The notes under the pieces: model-generated
Told to the model about the DNA's origin: nothing
The model's database searches: none
What the model saw: the letters and a program-made list of their open reading frames with translations, nothing else
In this document: piece by piece, positions 44,393 through 53,898 of the stretch
Position numbering within the stretch: the stretch's first letter is position 1
Layout: each line of letters opens with the position of its first letter
Position numbers and translations under genes: made by a program
DNA from: Bin5 sp965116395
GTDB lineage: Bacteria; Chloroflexota; Anaerolineae; Caldilineales; Caldilineaceae
Length of the DNA: 64,000 bases
Reading direction: 5' to 3'
Assembly: GCA_965116395.1 (NCBI GenBank)
Contig: OZ220684.1
Location: 3,534,001-3,598,000 of the forward strand

Positions 44393-44654
44393 AGACAAAT
44401 GCCTTTCAAGCGGACCATAATCTGGAGGGCACCAGGAACAAACAGTTTGGCACCATTCGGCTTTTTATTCTCCCTGGGGCAACTACATTCCTGCTCTTGG
44501 TCAGACCACGAGAAAGGGGGTACGGGGTGCGTCCAGACGGCTGCGGCCGGCGCCGATCAGGGAACGAAGCAGTCGGGTTCGCTAACGATCCAATTGTGTG
44601 ATGCAATCACTCCAGCGGCCGCCTTCGCGTCAGTCTCGATAATACTGCCCGCTT

Positions 44655-45665
44655 TCACTTTCCCTCCTCCTTCGTCTCCTGCCAAAGCTCATGGACGGGG
44701 GCGATCTGCCACCAGGCCGGGCCCACCGGCTTTTCCAGCAGCATGGGCCTGATAAAGGCGGCCGCCTTTTCCAGGCCCTCTTTGATCTCAATATACTCGC
44801 TCTCCATTTCCAGAGTCAGGATGCCGTCATAGCCGACAAAGCGCAACGTGGAAATGACCTCGCGCCAGGTGCGGTCGTCGTGTCCCCAGCCCGGAATTGT
44901 GAATGTCCACGAACGATCCTGGTAGTTCTTGAGGTCGGTCGAGTCGAAGTAGCCGCGTAGCCGCACATTCGGTTCGTGGATCAGTGTATCCTTGAGATGA
45001 ACGGCCTGGATGAGGTCGCCCAACTCGTGGATGGCTGCCAGCGGGTCGATCCCCTGCACCCACATGTGTGAGATGTCAAAGTTGCAGGCCACTACCGGGC
45101 CCAGTTCGTCGCGCAAGCGGCGCAGTTTGACCGGACTGTGAATCATGTCGCTGATCTGCATTTCGAAGCACAGCGTCACCCCGTGGTCGGCCGCGATCTT
45201 GCCATGCTCTTTCCAGTAGGGGAGAAGCCGCTGCTCCCATTGCCACTCGAGGGCGTCGCGCAGGAATGGCAGGTCGGTGTTGACGATCCAGGCCGGCAGA
45301 CTATCTCCCTCTGCCCCTTCGGGCAGACCGGCCACAAGGGCCAAACGTGTGCAGCCGATCCGCTCCATGAGCTCGCAGGTTTGGCGAAACTGGCGCGAAT
45401 ATTCCTGGGCAATGCGGGGGTCGGGTACCAGGGGCGTGCCGTGGCCTGCGAACGAGTAAATTTCGAGGCCGTGTGCTGCGTAGATGTCCAGCCAGCGCTC
45501 TAAATCGCCCTGATCTGCGAGCAGCCTGTCGACATCGCAGTATTGCTTAGCAGCAGGACCGATTGCAGCAACTTCGACGGCCTGTACGCCCTGCTCCTGG
45601 CAGAATTGCAGACCCTCTTCGAATTCCAACATGTTGATAAAGAAGGTATTCATGCCGAGTTTCAT
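44655..45665 (-). CDS. Sugar phosphate isomerase/epimerase-type TIM-barrel protein
   Basis: 336 residues; GAAAGG lies about eight bases before the ATG. Barrel pieces: MKLGMNTFFINM, VEVAAIGPAAKQY, HGVTLCFEMQISDM (metal Glu), VVACNFDISHMW (metal Asp), IQAVHLKDTLIH (His/Lys) and YDGILTLEMESEY (final Glu). Third such protein in 10 kb, but on the opposite strand and not a close copy of the others. Likely epimerises or isomerises a sugar; substrate unknown. It lies 262 bases ahead of the epimerase gene, with no terminator seen between. Confidence 0.85.
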   Translation of the reverse strand: MKLGMNTFFINMLEFEEGLQFCQEQGVQAVEVAAIGPAAKQYCDVDRLLADQGDLERWLDIYAAHGLEIYSFAGHGTPLVPDPRIAQEYSRQFRQTCELMERIGCTRLALVAGLPEGAEGDSLPAWIVNTDLPFLRDALEWQWEQRLLPYWKEHGKIAADHGVTLCFEMQISDMIHSPVKLRRLRDELGPVVACNFDISHMWVQGIDPLAAIHELGDLIQAVHLKDTLIHEPNVRLRGYFDSTDLKNYQDRSWTFTIPGWGHDDRTWREVISTLRFVGYDGILTLEMESEYIEIKEGLEKAAAFIRPMLLEKPVGPAWWQIAPVHELWQETKEEGK

Positions 45666-45987
45666 GTCAACTGCCTTTCGCGTGGAGATGAGTTTCGACT
45701 TGGGAACTGCCAGCGCATCTCGCTAATGCGCTCTGGACTGGGAACTGTCCACGTTACCAGTAGAGCGCGGTCCGGATGTAGCGTGTCTGGATGACGCTCG
45801 GATGCTTGCGGGGATTATCTCGCTCTGGCAGGGCCATCATAGAAGAGTCCGCGCAGTTGGTCAATCTCCATTATCCATCGGCTGATGGCGGTTAGCGCTA
45901 TGTCGTACCTCGTGTATACTATCCCCAAATCCGCACATCAAGACCCACTGAGATTAATCATCATCCGCGCACCAGGGAGAACAGAAG
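45666..45987. other. 322-bp divergent gap
   Basis: Separates the leftward isomerase from the rightward SDR. Apart from a possible rightward promoter at 45892-45920 I see no hairpin, repeat or gene. Confidence 0.45.
45892..45920 (+). promoter_or_regulatory. Possible promoter before the SDR-M24 pair
   Basis: A good -10 box TATACT (45915-45920), 17 bases after a poor -35 (TTAGCG, 45892-45897). It would give a leader of about 60 bases before the ATG at 45988. Confidence 0.4.
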
Positions 45988-46818
45988 ATGACGCATACGC
46001 GGAGAATGGAGGGCAAGCGCGTACTGGTAACCGGCTCAGGAACCGGTATAGGGCGCGGGGTTGCCCTGGAGTTCGCGCGCGAGGGCGCGGCGGTCGTGCT
46101 GCACTATGCCCATAGCGAGGCCGGGGCCGCGAGCGCGGTTGACGAGATCCGAAGCGCCGGCGGCAAGGCTGAGGTTTTTCAGGCGGACCTGGCGGATATC
46201 GAGCAGGTGAAAGAGCTGGCATCGCAGGCGATCGAGTTTCTGGGCGGGCTTGATGTGCTGGTCAATAACGCCGGCATCACGATGAACAAGCCGTTTCTCG
46301 AGGTGACGCCCGATCAGTTCGATACGCTATACAATGTGAATATCCGGGGCATGTACTTTCTGACGCAGGCGGCTGTGCCCACCATGATCGAGCAGGGCAG
46401 CGGCGCGGTGATCAACCTGACGTCTGTGCATGCCTTTGCCGGGATGACGGAGCACACGATATACGCTGGCACGAAGGCCGCCATTGTTGGGTTTACGCGC
46501 GTCCTTGCCCTGGAGCTGGCGACGAAGGGCGTGCGTGTCAACGCGATTGCGCCCGGCTGGATTCTGGTCGAGAATCATCTCAAGGTTCTGGGCGAATTCG
46601 ACCAGGAATCGGCTGGAAACACCATTCCGGCCGGGGTGATTGGCGCGCCGCACGATATCGGCAAACTCGCCCTCTTTTTGGCGTCGGAGGAGAGCCGCTA
46701 CATCGTCGGGCAGACGCTGGTGATCGATGGCGGCATGCTGGCGATCATGCCGCTGTCGGGTGATTTCCGCGAGACGCGACAGGAGCAGTGGGGGCAGGGA
46801 TACGTGCCGGATCTTTGA
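45988..46818 (+). CDS. Short-chain dehydrogenase/reductase (SDR)
   Basis: 276 residues, GGGAG eight bases before the ATG. Classical motifs: RVLVTGSGTGIGRGVA, LVNNAGITMN, Ser in VINLTSVHA, YAGTKAAIVG as YxxxK, and GQTLVIDGG at the end. Tolerant-fold class similar to glucose 1-dehydrogenase/3-ketoacyl reductases. The C-terminal extension (IMPLSGDFRETRQEQWGQGY) is a little longer than usual. It is 37 bases ahead of an M24 peptidase-like gene in the same direction. Confidence 0.92.
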   Translation: MTHTRRMEGKRVLVTGSGTGIGRGVALEFAREGAAVVLHYAHSEAGAASAVDEIRSAGGKAEVFQADLADIEQVKELASQAIEFLGGLDVLVNNAGITMNKPFLEVTPDQFDTLYNVNIRGMYFLTQAAVPTMIEQGSGAVINLTSVHAFAGMTEHTIYAGTKAAIVGFTRVLALELATKGVRVNAIAPGWILVENHLKVLGEFDQESAGNTIPAGVIGAPHDIGKLALFLASEESRYIVGQTLVIDGGMLAIMPLSGDFRETRQEQWGQGYVPDL

Positions 46819-46855
46819 GCGGCTCCGGTCTCGAACCACAGGAGGAGAGTAGATT

Positions 46856-48103
46856 ATGCTTTTCAATCGGGCGCGGGCCATTGCATATATGCGGGAATAC
46901 GGGCTGGATGTGCTGGTCGCGACATCGCCGGTCAATATCACCTATTTCACCGACTATTTCTGTTGGATCGATCCGCTGTTCAAAGAGTTCATGATGGTGC
47001 CGGGGGCATCTTCCAACCTGGCACAGGCCTATGCTGTTTTTCCGCTTGAGGGCGAGCCGGCGCTGGTCGTCAACCCGCTGTTTGCCGTCAACGCCGAGGA
47101 GCTGTGGGTGAAGGACCTGCACATTTTTGGCAGCGCCGGCCTGGACGACTCGCTGCCGGCGGGTGAACTGCCAAAGGCGCTGCACCGCTTCCGGGATCTG
47201 CTCAGCGGCTCGCATGGCAACGCCACCGCGACCGACGCGCTGCTGAGTATTCTGAACCAGCGCGGGCTGACGGGCGCGCGTATCGGCCTGGAGATGGAGG
47301 GCCTGCCGCAGGAGACGAATGATCTGATCAGGAGGGCGCTACCGGAGGCATCGTTGAGGAATTGCGCCGATCTGATCCGCATGGTTCGCATGGTTAAGAG
47401 CAAGGAGGAGATCCGGCTTCTGACCCGTTCGGCGGAGATCAATGAGCAGGCGGCGATGGAAGCGCTGGCAATGGCCCGGCCTGGGCGGCCGGTCTCGGAG
47501 CTGGCAGGTCACTACCGGGCCGAGGCGGCGCGCATGGGCGCAGAATTCGATCACTTTGCCTTCGGTGTGCGCGGACTTGGCATGACGACGCAGACCAACT
47601 ACGAATTGGCTGAGGACGACGTTCTCTACGTCGATTACGGCTGCATTTACCAGTACTGTTTTTCCGATAGCGGCACGACACTGGCGATGCAAGAGTTGCC
47701 GGCGGAACTCAGCGAGCGTTTTGCAGCGCTGCGCGCGTGCATGGACGCGGGCGGGGAGGCGATGCGGCCGGGCGTAAAGGCGTCGACGGTTGCGACCGCC
47801 ATGGTCGAGGCGCTGCATAACCGTGGCATTACAGCCTCCTTTCCCCACGGGCACGGCGTGGGCCTGGAGGTTCGCGACTACCCAATAGTTGTTCCCGACA
47901 ACGGGCTCCGCATCAAGGACGACTGTGTGGACCTTCCTTCTGACTTGATTCTGGAGGAGGACATGGTTCTCAATCTGGAGGCCCCGCTCTTTATGCCCGG
48001 CGTCGGCTCCTTGCACCTAGAGCAGTCGTATGTGGTGACGTCGCAGGGGAATCGTCCGCTCACGGCCCAGCAGAGGCGGCGTCCCGTGGTCAGCGGCAGC
48101 TAA
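46856..48103 (+). CDS. M24-family metallopeptidase (Xaa-Pro aminopeptidase/creatinase fold)
   Basis: 415 residues; GGAGGAG eight bases before the ATG. N-terminal creatinase-like domain (1-170), then the pita-bread domain with the metal ligands in order: VLYVDYG (Asp), CFSDSG (Asp), PHGHGVGLE (His), LNLEAPLF (Glu) and HLEQSYVV (Glu). All five ligands are present. Either a proline-specific aminopeptidase or a C-N hydrolase of the creatinase type; the amine-related genes elsewhere keep the second option open. Cytosolic. Confidence 0.9.
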   Translation: MLFNRARAIAYMREYGLDVLVATSPVNITYFTDYFCWIDPLFKEFMMVPGASSNLAQAYAVFPLEGEPALVVNPLFAVNAEELWVKDLHIFGSAGLDDSLPAGELPKALHRFRDLLSGSHGNATATDALLSILNQRGLTGARIGLEMEGLPQETNDLIRRALPEASLRNCADLIRMVRMVKSKEEIRLLTRSAEINEQAAMEALAMARPGRPVSELAGHYRAEAARMGAEFDHFAFGVRGLGMTTQTNYELAEDDVLYVDYGCIYQYCFSDSGTTLAMQELPAELSERFAALRACMDAGGEAMRPGVKASTVATAMVEALHNRGITASFPHGHGVGLEVRDYPIVVPDNGLRIKDDCVDLPSDLILEEDMVLNLEAPLFMPGVGSLHLEQSYVVTSQGNRPLTAQQRRRPVVSGS

Positions 48104-48155
48104 GCGGAGGCCAACGGGTGCACCTGCCGCGAACGCTGGCAACCGGTGCTTAACT

Positions 48156-50933
48156 ATGATAGGACTGGCGCTGCGGCGCAATTTGAGCAAGTGGCAGCCG
48201 ATGTCCTTTGTGGTTGCCGGCCTGGTGGTTACGGTTGCTCTGATCGCGGCCATTCCGCTCTTCACCAACGCTGCGCTGGACAGGTTTCTGCGTAGCGAGT
48301 TGGCCGCGCAGGATTCCGAACTTCCTCTCTCCAGCCTGCTCCTGGTACATCGGGTCCCCTTTTCGAGCTCGACTTCGCTTGAAACGTACAGGCGAGCCGA
48401 CGACTTCATGCTTCAACGCGCGGCCGTACTTCCGGGCCTGCCGCTTACCGGCATGACCCGTTACGGATCGACACGCGTCCTCAAGTTTCTGCCCGAGGCA
48501 GACAGAGAACTGCCGGAAGACCTGCGCCAATATCAGTCGGCTGGGCTGGCCTTTCTGACCGGCCTGGAAGATCACGTGGAGATCGTGCTGGGCGAGACCT
48601 TCGGACAGGTGGATCCTGCCGCGGGGGGCGCGATCCAGGCGTTGGTCAGCGAACGATTCTTTTACGATCACGACGTTCAGGTCGGCGATCATATTTTCTT
48701 CGGCCTCGACGATCCTGATGTAGTCGCCCCCGTCGAGGTACTGGTTAAGGGCGTGTGGCGGCCAGCCGACGCCGACCGCGGCTTCTGGTTTGAGGAGCCG
48801 GACGCGTTCGCCTTCTACTTCATCGTATCCGAACCGGACTTTATGGCCCATGTCGCGCCGATCCTGGGCGACCAGGTGCGCAAGTATGCCTGGTATCTGC
48901 TCTTCGACGGTACGGAGATCAGAGTTGACAGTGTAGGTCCCATGCTGGCGGCCATCACGCGCATACAGGCCCGGACGTCGGGCATCCTGTCGCACGTCGA
49001 AGTGACGGCGCCCGCGTACGAGCTGTTGAAAAAGTACGAAGACAGGGCGGCCGCGCTGCGGACCTTTCTGCTGCTGTTGAGCCTGCCGGTGCTACTTACG
49101 CTCCTGCTATACATCTTCATTTCCTCGGACATTATGGTGGCGTCGGAGGAGAGCGAGATCGTCACGCTCAAGAGCCGCGGCGCGTCCAGCCTGCAAATCG
49201 TAGGGATCTATCTGCTGGAAATGTTCGTAGTTGGCGCGCTGTGCCTGATCGTAGGGCTACTGGCGGCCAACGGGGTCACGCAGGGCATGGGACAGGTCTA
49301 CCGATTCCTGACTGTCGCGGCAAGACCACTACTGAATCTCTCTTTTTCCACCCAGGTAGCCTTATACGCAGGTATTGCGACCCTTTTGGGCATCGGTGCG
49401 GCTCTGCTGTCGGCGGCTGGCGCGGCAAGGCGCACGGTCGTTACCCAGCAGCGCAAGACCGCGCGCGAGGAGTTGCTCAGTCGCGAACGGCGCGGCGCAT
49501 GGCTTCCGCTTGAGCTGCTGTTACTGGCAGCTGTGCTCTATGTCTACTGGCGTCTGCGGCAACAGGACCAGCTCCTTCAGGTCAGCCAGGACGCGTTTGT
49601 GGATCCGCTCTTCCTGCTGGCGCCAACCGGGTTTGTCGCCGCGGTGGCGCTCGTTTCGTTGCGGGCGCTTCCAACTATCACCGGGCTGTTGGGACGGGCG
49701 GCGAATCGCTTCCTCAGCGTGCCGTTATGGCTGGCTATTACGCAGATCTCGCGACGATCGGGCAGCAACCGGCCTCTACTCTTTCTGCTAATGTTTACGG
49801 TGGCGCTGGGCCTTTTTAGCGCGACCTTTGCCAGCACGCTCGATACGCACTACGCCGATGTCGTCCGCTATGCGGTCGGCTCCGATCTAGTCATTCAGGT
49901 ACAGTGGGAGCAGGTGCAGGGAAGTTCCGAGCAGCGCTGGCGCTATCCTCCATTCGCGGTGGTCCAGTCGATTCCCGGGGTGGAGGCGGCGACGCGCGTG
50001 CTGCGGCTGCCGGTTTTCGTCGACGGCCTTGAGGGCAATATTGAAGCGAGGGTGCTGGGGATCGACCGGGCGGCGTTCAGCCAGGCCGGCTGGTGGCGGG
50101 ATGACTTTTCGCAAGAGTCTCTGGGCGCGCTGACGAACAGACTGGCGCTGGATTCGAGGGGTGTACTGGTCAGCAGCAGCTTCATTGAAGAGACCGGGCT
50201 GCAGGTAGGAAACGAGCTGTTTCTGATCGTCGAAGGCGTCAGCCGTCCGATCCGCTTTACGATCACCGGCGTGCTCAACTATTTCCCGACACTGTACCCT
50301 GATGACGGCCATTTTTTCGTCGGCAATCTGGACCATATCTATCGAACGATCGGAAACAGGCCATACGATATCTGGATGCGGCTTGAGGACGCGGCGAGTC
50401 CGGCTGCTATCCTGGACACTCTACGCGCCCGGGGATTTATCATTACCGCGGCGACCGACAGCCGCTGGGAAACCGCGGTCTGGCGCACAGATCCGCAGCG
50501 CACGGCGCTGTTTGGCATCCTTTCTCTGGGATTCATTGTCGCGATTGTCATCTCCGGCCTGGGATTCCTGCTGCACGCGTTATTTGCTTTGCGGCAACGC
50601 ATCCTGCAGTTTGGTCTGCTGCGGGCACTTGGGCTATCGACGACGCAGATTACCGCTGTTGTCGTGTTTGAGAAACTGTTCCTGGTGCTGCTGGCCGTTG
50701 TGGGCGGCACGCTTATCGGGGCGCTGACGGCTGCGCTGTTTGTGCCTTTGCTGCAGATCGGAACGGCCGTACACGGCTCGACGCCGCCATTTGTGGTTGC
50801 ACCGGCATGGGGCCAGGCTGTGAAAATCTATCTTGCATTTGTAGTCATGGTGACCGTCACCCTGGCGATTGTGATCGGGCAGTTGCGACAGCTGCGTATC
50901 TATGAGGCGATCAAGTTAGGGGGACTGGAGTAG
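48156..50933 (+). CDS. FtsX/MacB-type ABC permease (lipoprotein-release-like)
   Basis: 925 residues. Helix 1 at about 17-37, a large outside domain (to 300), three helices near 300-325, 348-372 and 401-425, two more near 454-503, another helix near 541-562, a second outside domain, and the last three helices near 787-812, 834-862 and 890-910. This is the duplicated FtsX layout of large bacterial permeases. The cytosolic segment VASEESEIVTLKSRGASSLQ and the later RQRILQFGLLRALGLSTTQI are the coupling loops. Such permeases act mechanically with an ATPase on lipids, lipoproteins or peptides. No ATPase gene is adjacent. Ribosome site weak. Confidence 0.88.
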   Translation: MIGLALRRNLSKWQPMSFVVAGLVVTVALIAAIPLFTNAALDRFLRSELAAQDSELPLSSLLLVHRVPFSSSTSLETYRRADDFMLQRAAVLPGLPLTGMTRYGSTRVLKFLPEADRELPEDLRQYQSAGLAFLTGLEDHVEIVLGETFGQVDPAAGGAIQALVSERFFYDHDVQVGDHIFFGLDDPDVVAPVEVLVKGVWRPADADRGFWFEEPDAFAFYFIVSEPDFMAHVAPILGDQVRKYAWYLLFDGTEIRVDSVGPMLAAITRIQARTSGILSHVEVTAPAYELLKKYEDRAAALRTFLLLLSLPVLLTLLLYIFISSDIMVASEESEIVTLKSRGASSLQIVGIYLLEMFVVGALCLIVGLLAANGVTQGMGQVYRFLTVAARPLLNLSFSTQVALYAGIATLLGIGAALLSAAGAARRTVVTQQRKTAREELLSRERRGAWLPLELLLLAAVLYVYWRLRQQDQLLQVSQDAFVDPLFLLAPTGFVAAVALVSLRALPTITGLLGRAANRFLSVPLWLAITQISRRSGSNRPLLFLLMFTVALGLFSATFASTLDTHYADVVRYAVGSDLVIQVQWEQVQGSSEQRWRYPPFAVVQSIPGVEAATRVLRLPVFVDGLEGNIEARVLGIDRAAFSQAGWWRDDFSQESLGALTNRLALDSRGVLVSSSFIEETGLQVGNELFLIVEGVSRPIRFTITGVLNYFPTLYPDDGHFFVGNLDHIYRTIGNRPYDIWMRLEDAASPAAILDTLRARGFIITAATDSRWETAVWRTDPQRTALFGILSLGFIVAIVISGLGFLLHALFALRQRILQFGLLRALGLSTTQITAVVVFEKLFLVLLAVVGGTLIGALTAALFVPLLQIGTAVHGSTPPFVVAPAWGQAVKIYLAFVVMVTVTLAIVIGQLRQLRIYEAIKLGGLE

Positions 50934-51404
50934 GGATTGCTCCGGGACGGTATGGGGCATACGATTCTGTATGCGAGCCGGCGCGCGGCAATGTTTCAAG
51001 CTTGTGCGCCGCCTTTGAGCCCTGCAAACCGGGCCCGGATCCAAGACTATTGGACCTGGAAAATCGTGGTTGACATTGGCAAAGATATGGAGCATACTGG
51101 TTGAAGTGGACTGGAAACGGCCCGCAACTCCCAAAAGCATATGCCACAAATGCACAGCCAGCGGGAAGTTCCTCTTTCTCCATACCAATTCCATGCGCAT
51201 GATGCGCTCCAAAGAAGATACTGATGTCCAGATAGAGGGGGTGGTGGCTCGCGCAATGAACTGAACAGTCGCGGTTGAAGAATTAACTGCAGGTCGATCT
51301 GCTTCGCTTTCGCAACCATGCCGCTGCAGATTGAGGCCGGGCAGCCCAACCGGACCAAATTTCTTCTCGCAGATTTCCCTAACCATAAGGAGACTCAAAT
51401 CGCC
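50934..51404. other. 471-bp gap with promoter and long leader
   Basis: A strong promoter lies at 51071-51099. The leader of roughly 300 bases before the binding-protein ATG has no obvious riboswitch fold or gene; I could not find a strong hairpin in it. Confidence 0.45.
51071..51099 (+). promoter_or_regulatory. Sigma-70-type promoter of the sugar ABC operon
   Basis: A perfect -35 TTGACA (51071-51076), a 17-base spacer and CATACT (51094-51099, 4 of 6). It directs transcription into the operon beginning at 51405. Confidence 0.6.
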
Positions 51405-52805
51405 ATGATGTCGAAAAAGTATTCGCGACGCGATATGCTCAAGTTGACCGGCGCGGCGGCCGGTGCAACTCTGATGGCAGCCTGTGTGGCGCCCCCGGCT
51501 ACTGCGCCTGCCGGCGGCGACGCCGAGCCGGCGATGGGTGCGATGCGCAAGACGGTGCGTTGGTGGGATAACTACAACGCTGAGCATCCGATTGGCTCTA
51601 CGCTGATCGACCAGGTATTCCCTATATTTGAGAAAGAGAACCCCGGCTGGGACGTCGAGTTCACTTTTGTCACCAACACCGAGCTGGTGCCCAAGATGAT
51701 CACGTCCCGGATGGCCGGCGAGCCTGCCGACCTGTTTGCCAATTTTGCCGGCCGCGGAAGCCTGGCCCATGCCGGCTACACGCTGCCACTCCAGGATTAT
51801 GTGAAAGAGTGGGGCCTGTGGGACGACATGATCGACGGCTTCCGTAACCTCAGCACCGTCGGCGGCGACTTGATCGGTTTTCCGGCCCTCTGCGGTACAA
51901 AGATGTATATCTACCGCAAAGACTTCTTCGATGAAGCCGGTCTGGACGCTGATAGCTTCCCGGACAACTGGGATGATCTTTTGGACGCCCAAGTCAAGCT
52001 GACGCAGCGCGACGGCGATGGCAACATCACGCGTGCGGGCATGCGGATGGGCAAGACGTGGGACTGGGAGCAGATGACTGTAAACGCCTACCAGAATGGC
52101 GGCGGGGAGTTCGACCAGAGCGATCCGCTGACCGGCAAATGCACGGTGAACGCGCCCGAGTTTGCCGAGGCATTTACCTGGAACCTCGATTTGAAGCGCG
52201 TCCACGGGATCAACCCGCTGGAAGGGCTGACGCTGCCGCCGGGCACCTGGGCGACGGTGGAAGGCTACACCGCGATGGAGATACAGGGGCCGTGGTGGGT
52301 GCCCAACATGCGGCTGCGCAAGCCGGAAAACGCTGACCTGATGGGGATCGGCGCGCCGATCTCCCGCAATGCCGGCGGCGAGCGCCTCGGGCTGGCGAAT
52401 GCCAACCATATCATCAGCGTCTACACAGATAGCGAGGTGCAGGAGGCGGCGCTGGCGCTGCTTGAAGTCTATTCTCGTCCGGAGAGCCAGGAAGCCCTGC
52501 ACAACGCAATCGACGCGGAAGGCTTGTTCCCGCAGTTCTTCCTCACGGCCTTTAGATCGATGAATGAAAATCTGGCTTGGCTACAGGACGAGCCGTTGAT
52601 CCGCGACACGGCCTTCCTCGAATTTGCCGGTTCGGGCCGCGATGTCGGATATGATCATGTCGGCTATCGTGAAATGGCGATCAACATCTGGAGCCCGTTC
52701 ACGGAAATGGCGCTCTTTGGCCTGCGCGAGGATCAAGATGCGCTGGACAGCATGGCGAGCAAGGCGGACGGAATTACGAACCGGATCATGAGTACAGGCG
52801 CGTAA
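51405..52805 (+). CDS. Tat-exported sugar ABC transporter lipoprotein (SBP family 1)
   Basis: 466 residues from the first of two ATGs at 51405 (AAGGAG about 12 bases upstream). Tat signal YSRRDMLKLTGAAAGATLMA followed by the lipobox Cys. The mature domain starts RKTVRWWDNYNAEHPIG and has the family 1 layout: GEPADLFANFAGRG, then LIGFPALCGTKMYIYRKDFF. It would bind a mono- or oligosaccharide and hand it to the two permeases downstream. Acidic and aromatic residues (WDWEQMTVNAYQNGGGEF) suit a sugar site. Ligand unknown. Confidence 0.93.
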   Translation: MMSKKYSRRDMLKLTGAAAGATLMAACVAPPATAPAGGDAEPAMGAMRKTVRWWDNYNAEHPIGSTLIDQVFPIFEKENPGWDVEFTFVTNTELVPKMITSRMAGEPADLFANFAGRGSLAHAGYTLPLQDYVKEWGLWDDMIDGFRNLSTVGGDLIGFPALCGTKMYIYRKDFFDEAGLDADSFPDNWDDLLDAQVKLTQRDGDGNITRAGMRMGKTWDWEQMTVNAYQNGGGEFDQSDPLTGKCTVNAPEFAEAFTWNLDLKRVHGINPLEGLTLPPGTWATVEGYTAMEIQGPWWVPNMRLRKPENADLMGIGAPISRNAGGERLGLANANHIISVYTDSEVQEAALALLEVYSRPESQEALHNAIDAEGLFPQFFLTAFRSMNENLAWLQDEPLIRDTAFLEFAGSGRDVGYDHVGYREMAINIWSPFTEMALFGLREDQDALDSMASKADGITNRIMSTGA

Positions 52806-52909
52806 ATTCGACATGTAAATTGTAGTGGTGGGTGGCGCGTGAATAGTGGTATGTGCAACTGCTGGCCGCTATTCACGAACCACTTTCCACTGACATAAGG
52901 AGGCAGTTC

Positions 52910-53824
52910 GTGGCGGTTGGCACGGCAAGTCGATTCCAGGAGTTTCGCGCGGAGTGGCGCCGGAGCGAGGTCAGGTGGGCGTATGCTCTGATCTTGCCTG
53001 CCGTCCTGCCGCTGCTGGTCTTTACTGTCCTGCCGGTATTGGGGGCAATCGGCCTCAGCTTCACCCACTTTGACGCGTTCAGCGCCACCATGCGGGGGGC
53101 GGGGACCGCCAACTATAGCGAGGCGTTTGACAATGAACTGTTTCGTATCACGATACGGAACACCTTACAATTTACGGTCGGATTCGTTCCCCTCTCTCTG
53201 GCCGTTGGTTTTACTGCCGCCATGTTGTTGAATAGGAGGATTCGCGGCATCTCTTTCCTGCGGGGAGCCTACTATCTGCCGGTTCTGACCTCGACGATCG
53301 CGATGGGCATCGCCTGGATGTGGCTTTTTCAGCCGCAAGTGGGGCTGGTCAGCCTGGTTCTGAAGCTCATTGGCGTTCAACCCAAAGATTGGCTCAACAG
53401 CCCGTTTACCGCCATGCAGGCCGTGATCGGGGTGGCAGTGTGGAAGGCGTTCGGCGGTACGATGCTCATCTACCTGGCCGGCTTGCAAGGTATTCCGGAG
53501 ACATACTACGACGCGGCCAAAGTCGATGGCTGCGGGCGCTGGCAGATGCTTCGGTTCATCACCTTCCCGCTGCTGCGACCTGTCACTTTCTACCTTTTCA
53601 TCATCGGCATGATCGACTCCCTACAGGTGTTTGATTTGGTGATGATCATGACCGAGGGCGGGCCTGCATTCCGCACCACCACCATCGTTCACCAGATCTA
53701 TCTCAACGCCTTCAAGTTTAATCAGATGGGCTACGCTTCAGCGATGGCTGTCTTGCTCTTCTTTGCAATTGCCATCCTTACCTATTTCAACTGGAAATTC
53801 TTTTCCTCATCGCTCGAATACTGA
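52910..53824 (+). CDS. Sugar ABC transporter permease, MalF/UgpA type
   Basis: 304 residues from the GTG at 52910, preceded by AAGGAGG six bases upstream; the frame is open further left. Six helices with the usual N-terminal RWAYALILPAVLPLLVFTVL, the loop NYSEAFDNELFRITIRNTLQ, and the coupling segment DAAKVDGCGRWQMLRFITFP. Works with the next gene as the transmembrane dimer of the carbohydrate importer. Coding begins 104 bases after the binding-protein stop. Confidence 0.94.
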   Translation: MAVGTASRFQEFRAEWRRSEVRWAYALILPAVLPLLVFTVLPVLGAIGLSFTHFDAFSATMRGAGTANYSEAFDNELFRITIRNTLQFTVGFVPLSLAVGFTAAMLLNRRIRGISFLRGAYYLPVLTSTIAMGIAWMWLFQPQVGLVSLVLKLIGVQPKDWLNSPFTAMQAVIGVAVWKAFGGTMLIYLAGLQGIPETYYDAAKVDGCGRWQMLRFITFPLLRPVTFYLFIIGMIDSLQVFDLVMIMTEGGPAFRTTTIVHQIYLNAFKFNQMGYASAMAVLLFFAIAILTYFNWKFFSSSLEY

Positions 53825-53898
53825 GGGCCGGAAGCCTGTTGCAGGTGGCTGGCAGCTGTTAATTTCCCTTATCGCTGGCCACAAAGACCTCATTGCAA

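Noticed and set aside
44393..44654. Search for a tRNA or promoter in the gap before the epimerase gene.
   Set aside because: No cloverleaf and no pair of promoter boxes with acceptable spacing was found.
50916..52502. 528-codon open frame on the minus strand.
   Set aside because: Antisense to the sugar-binding lipoprotein gene; composition is that of a shadow frame.
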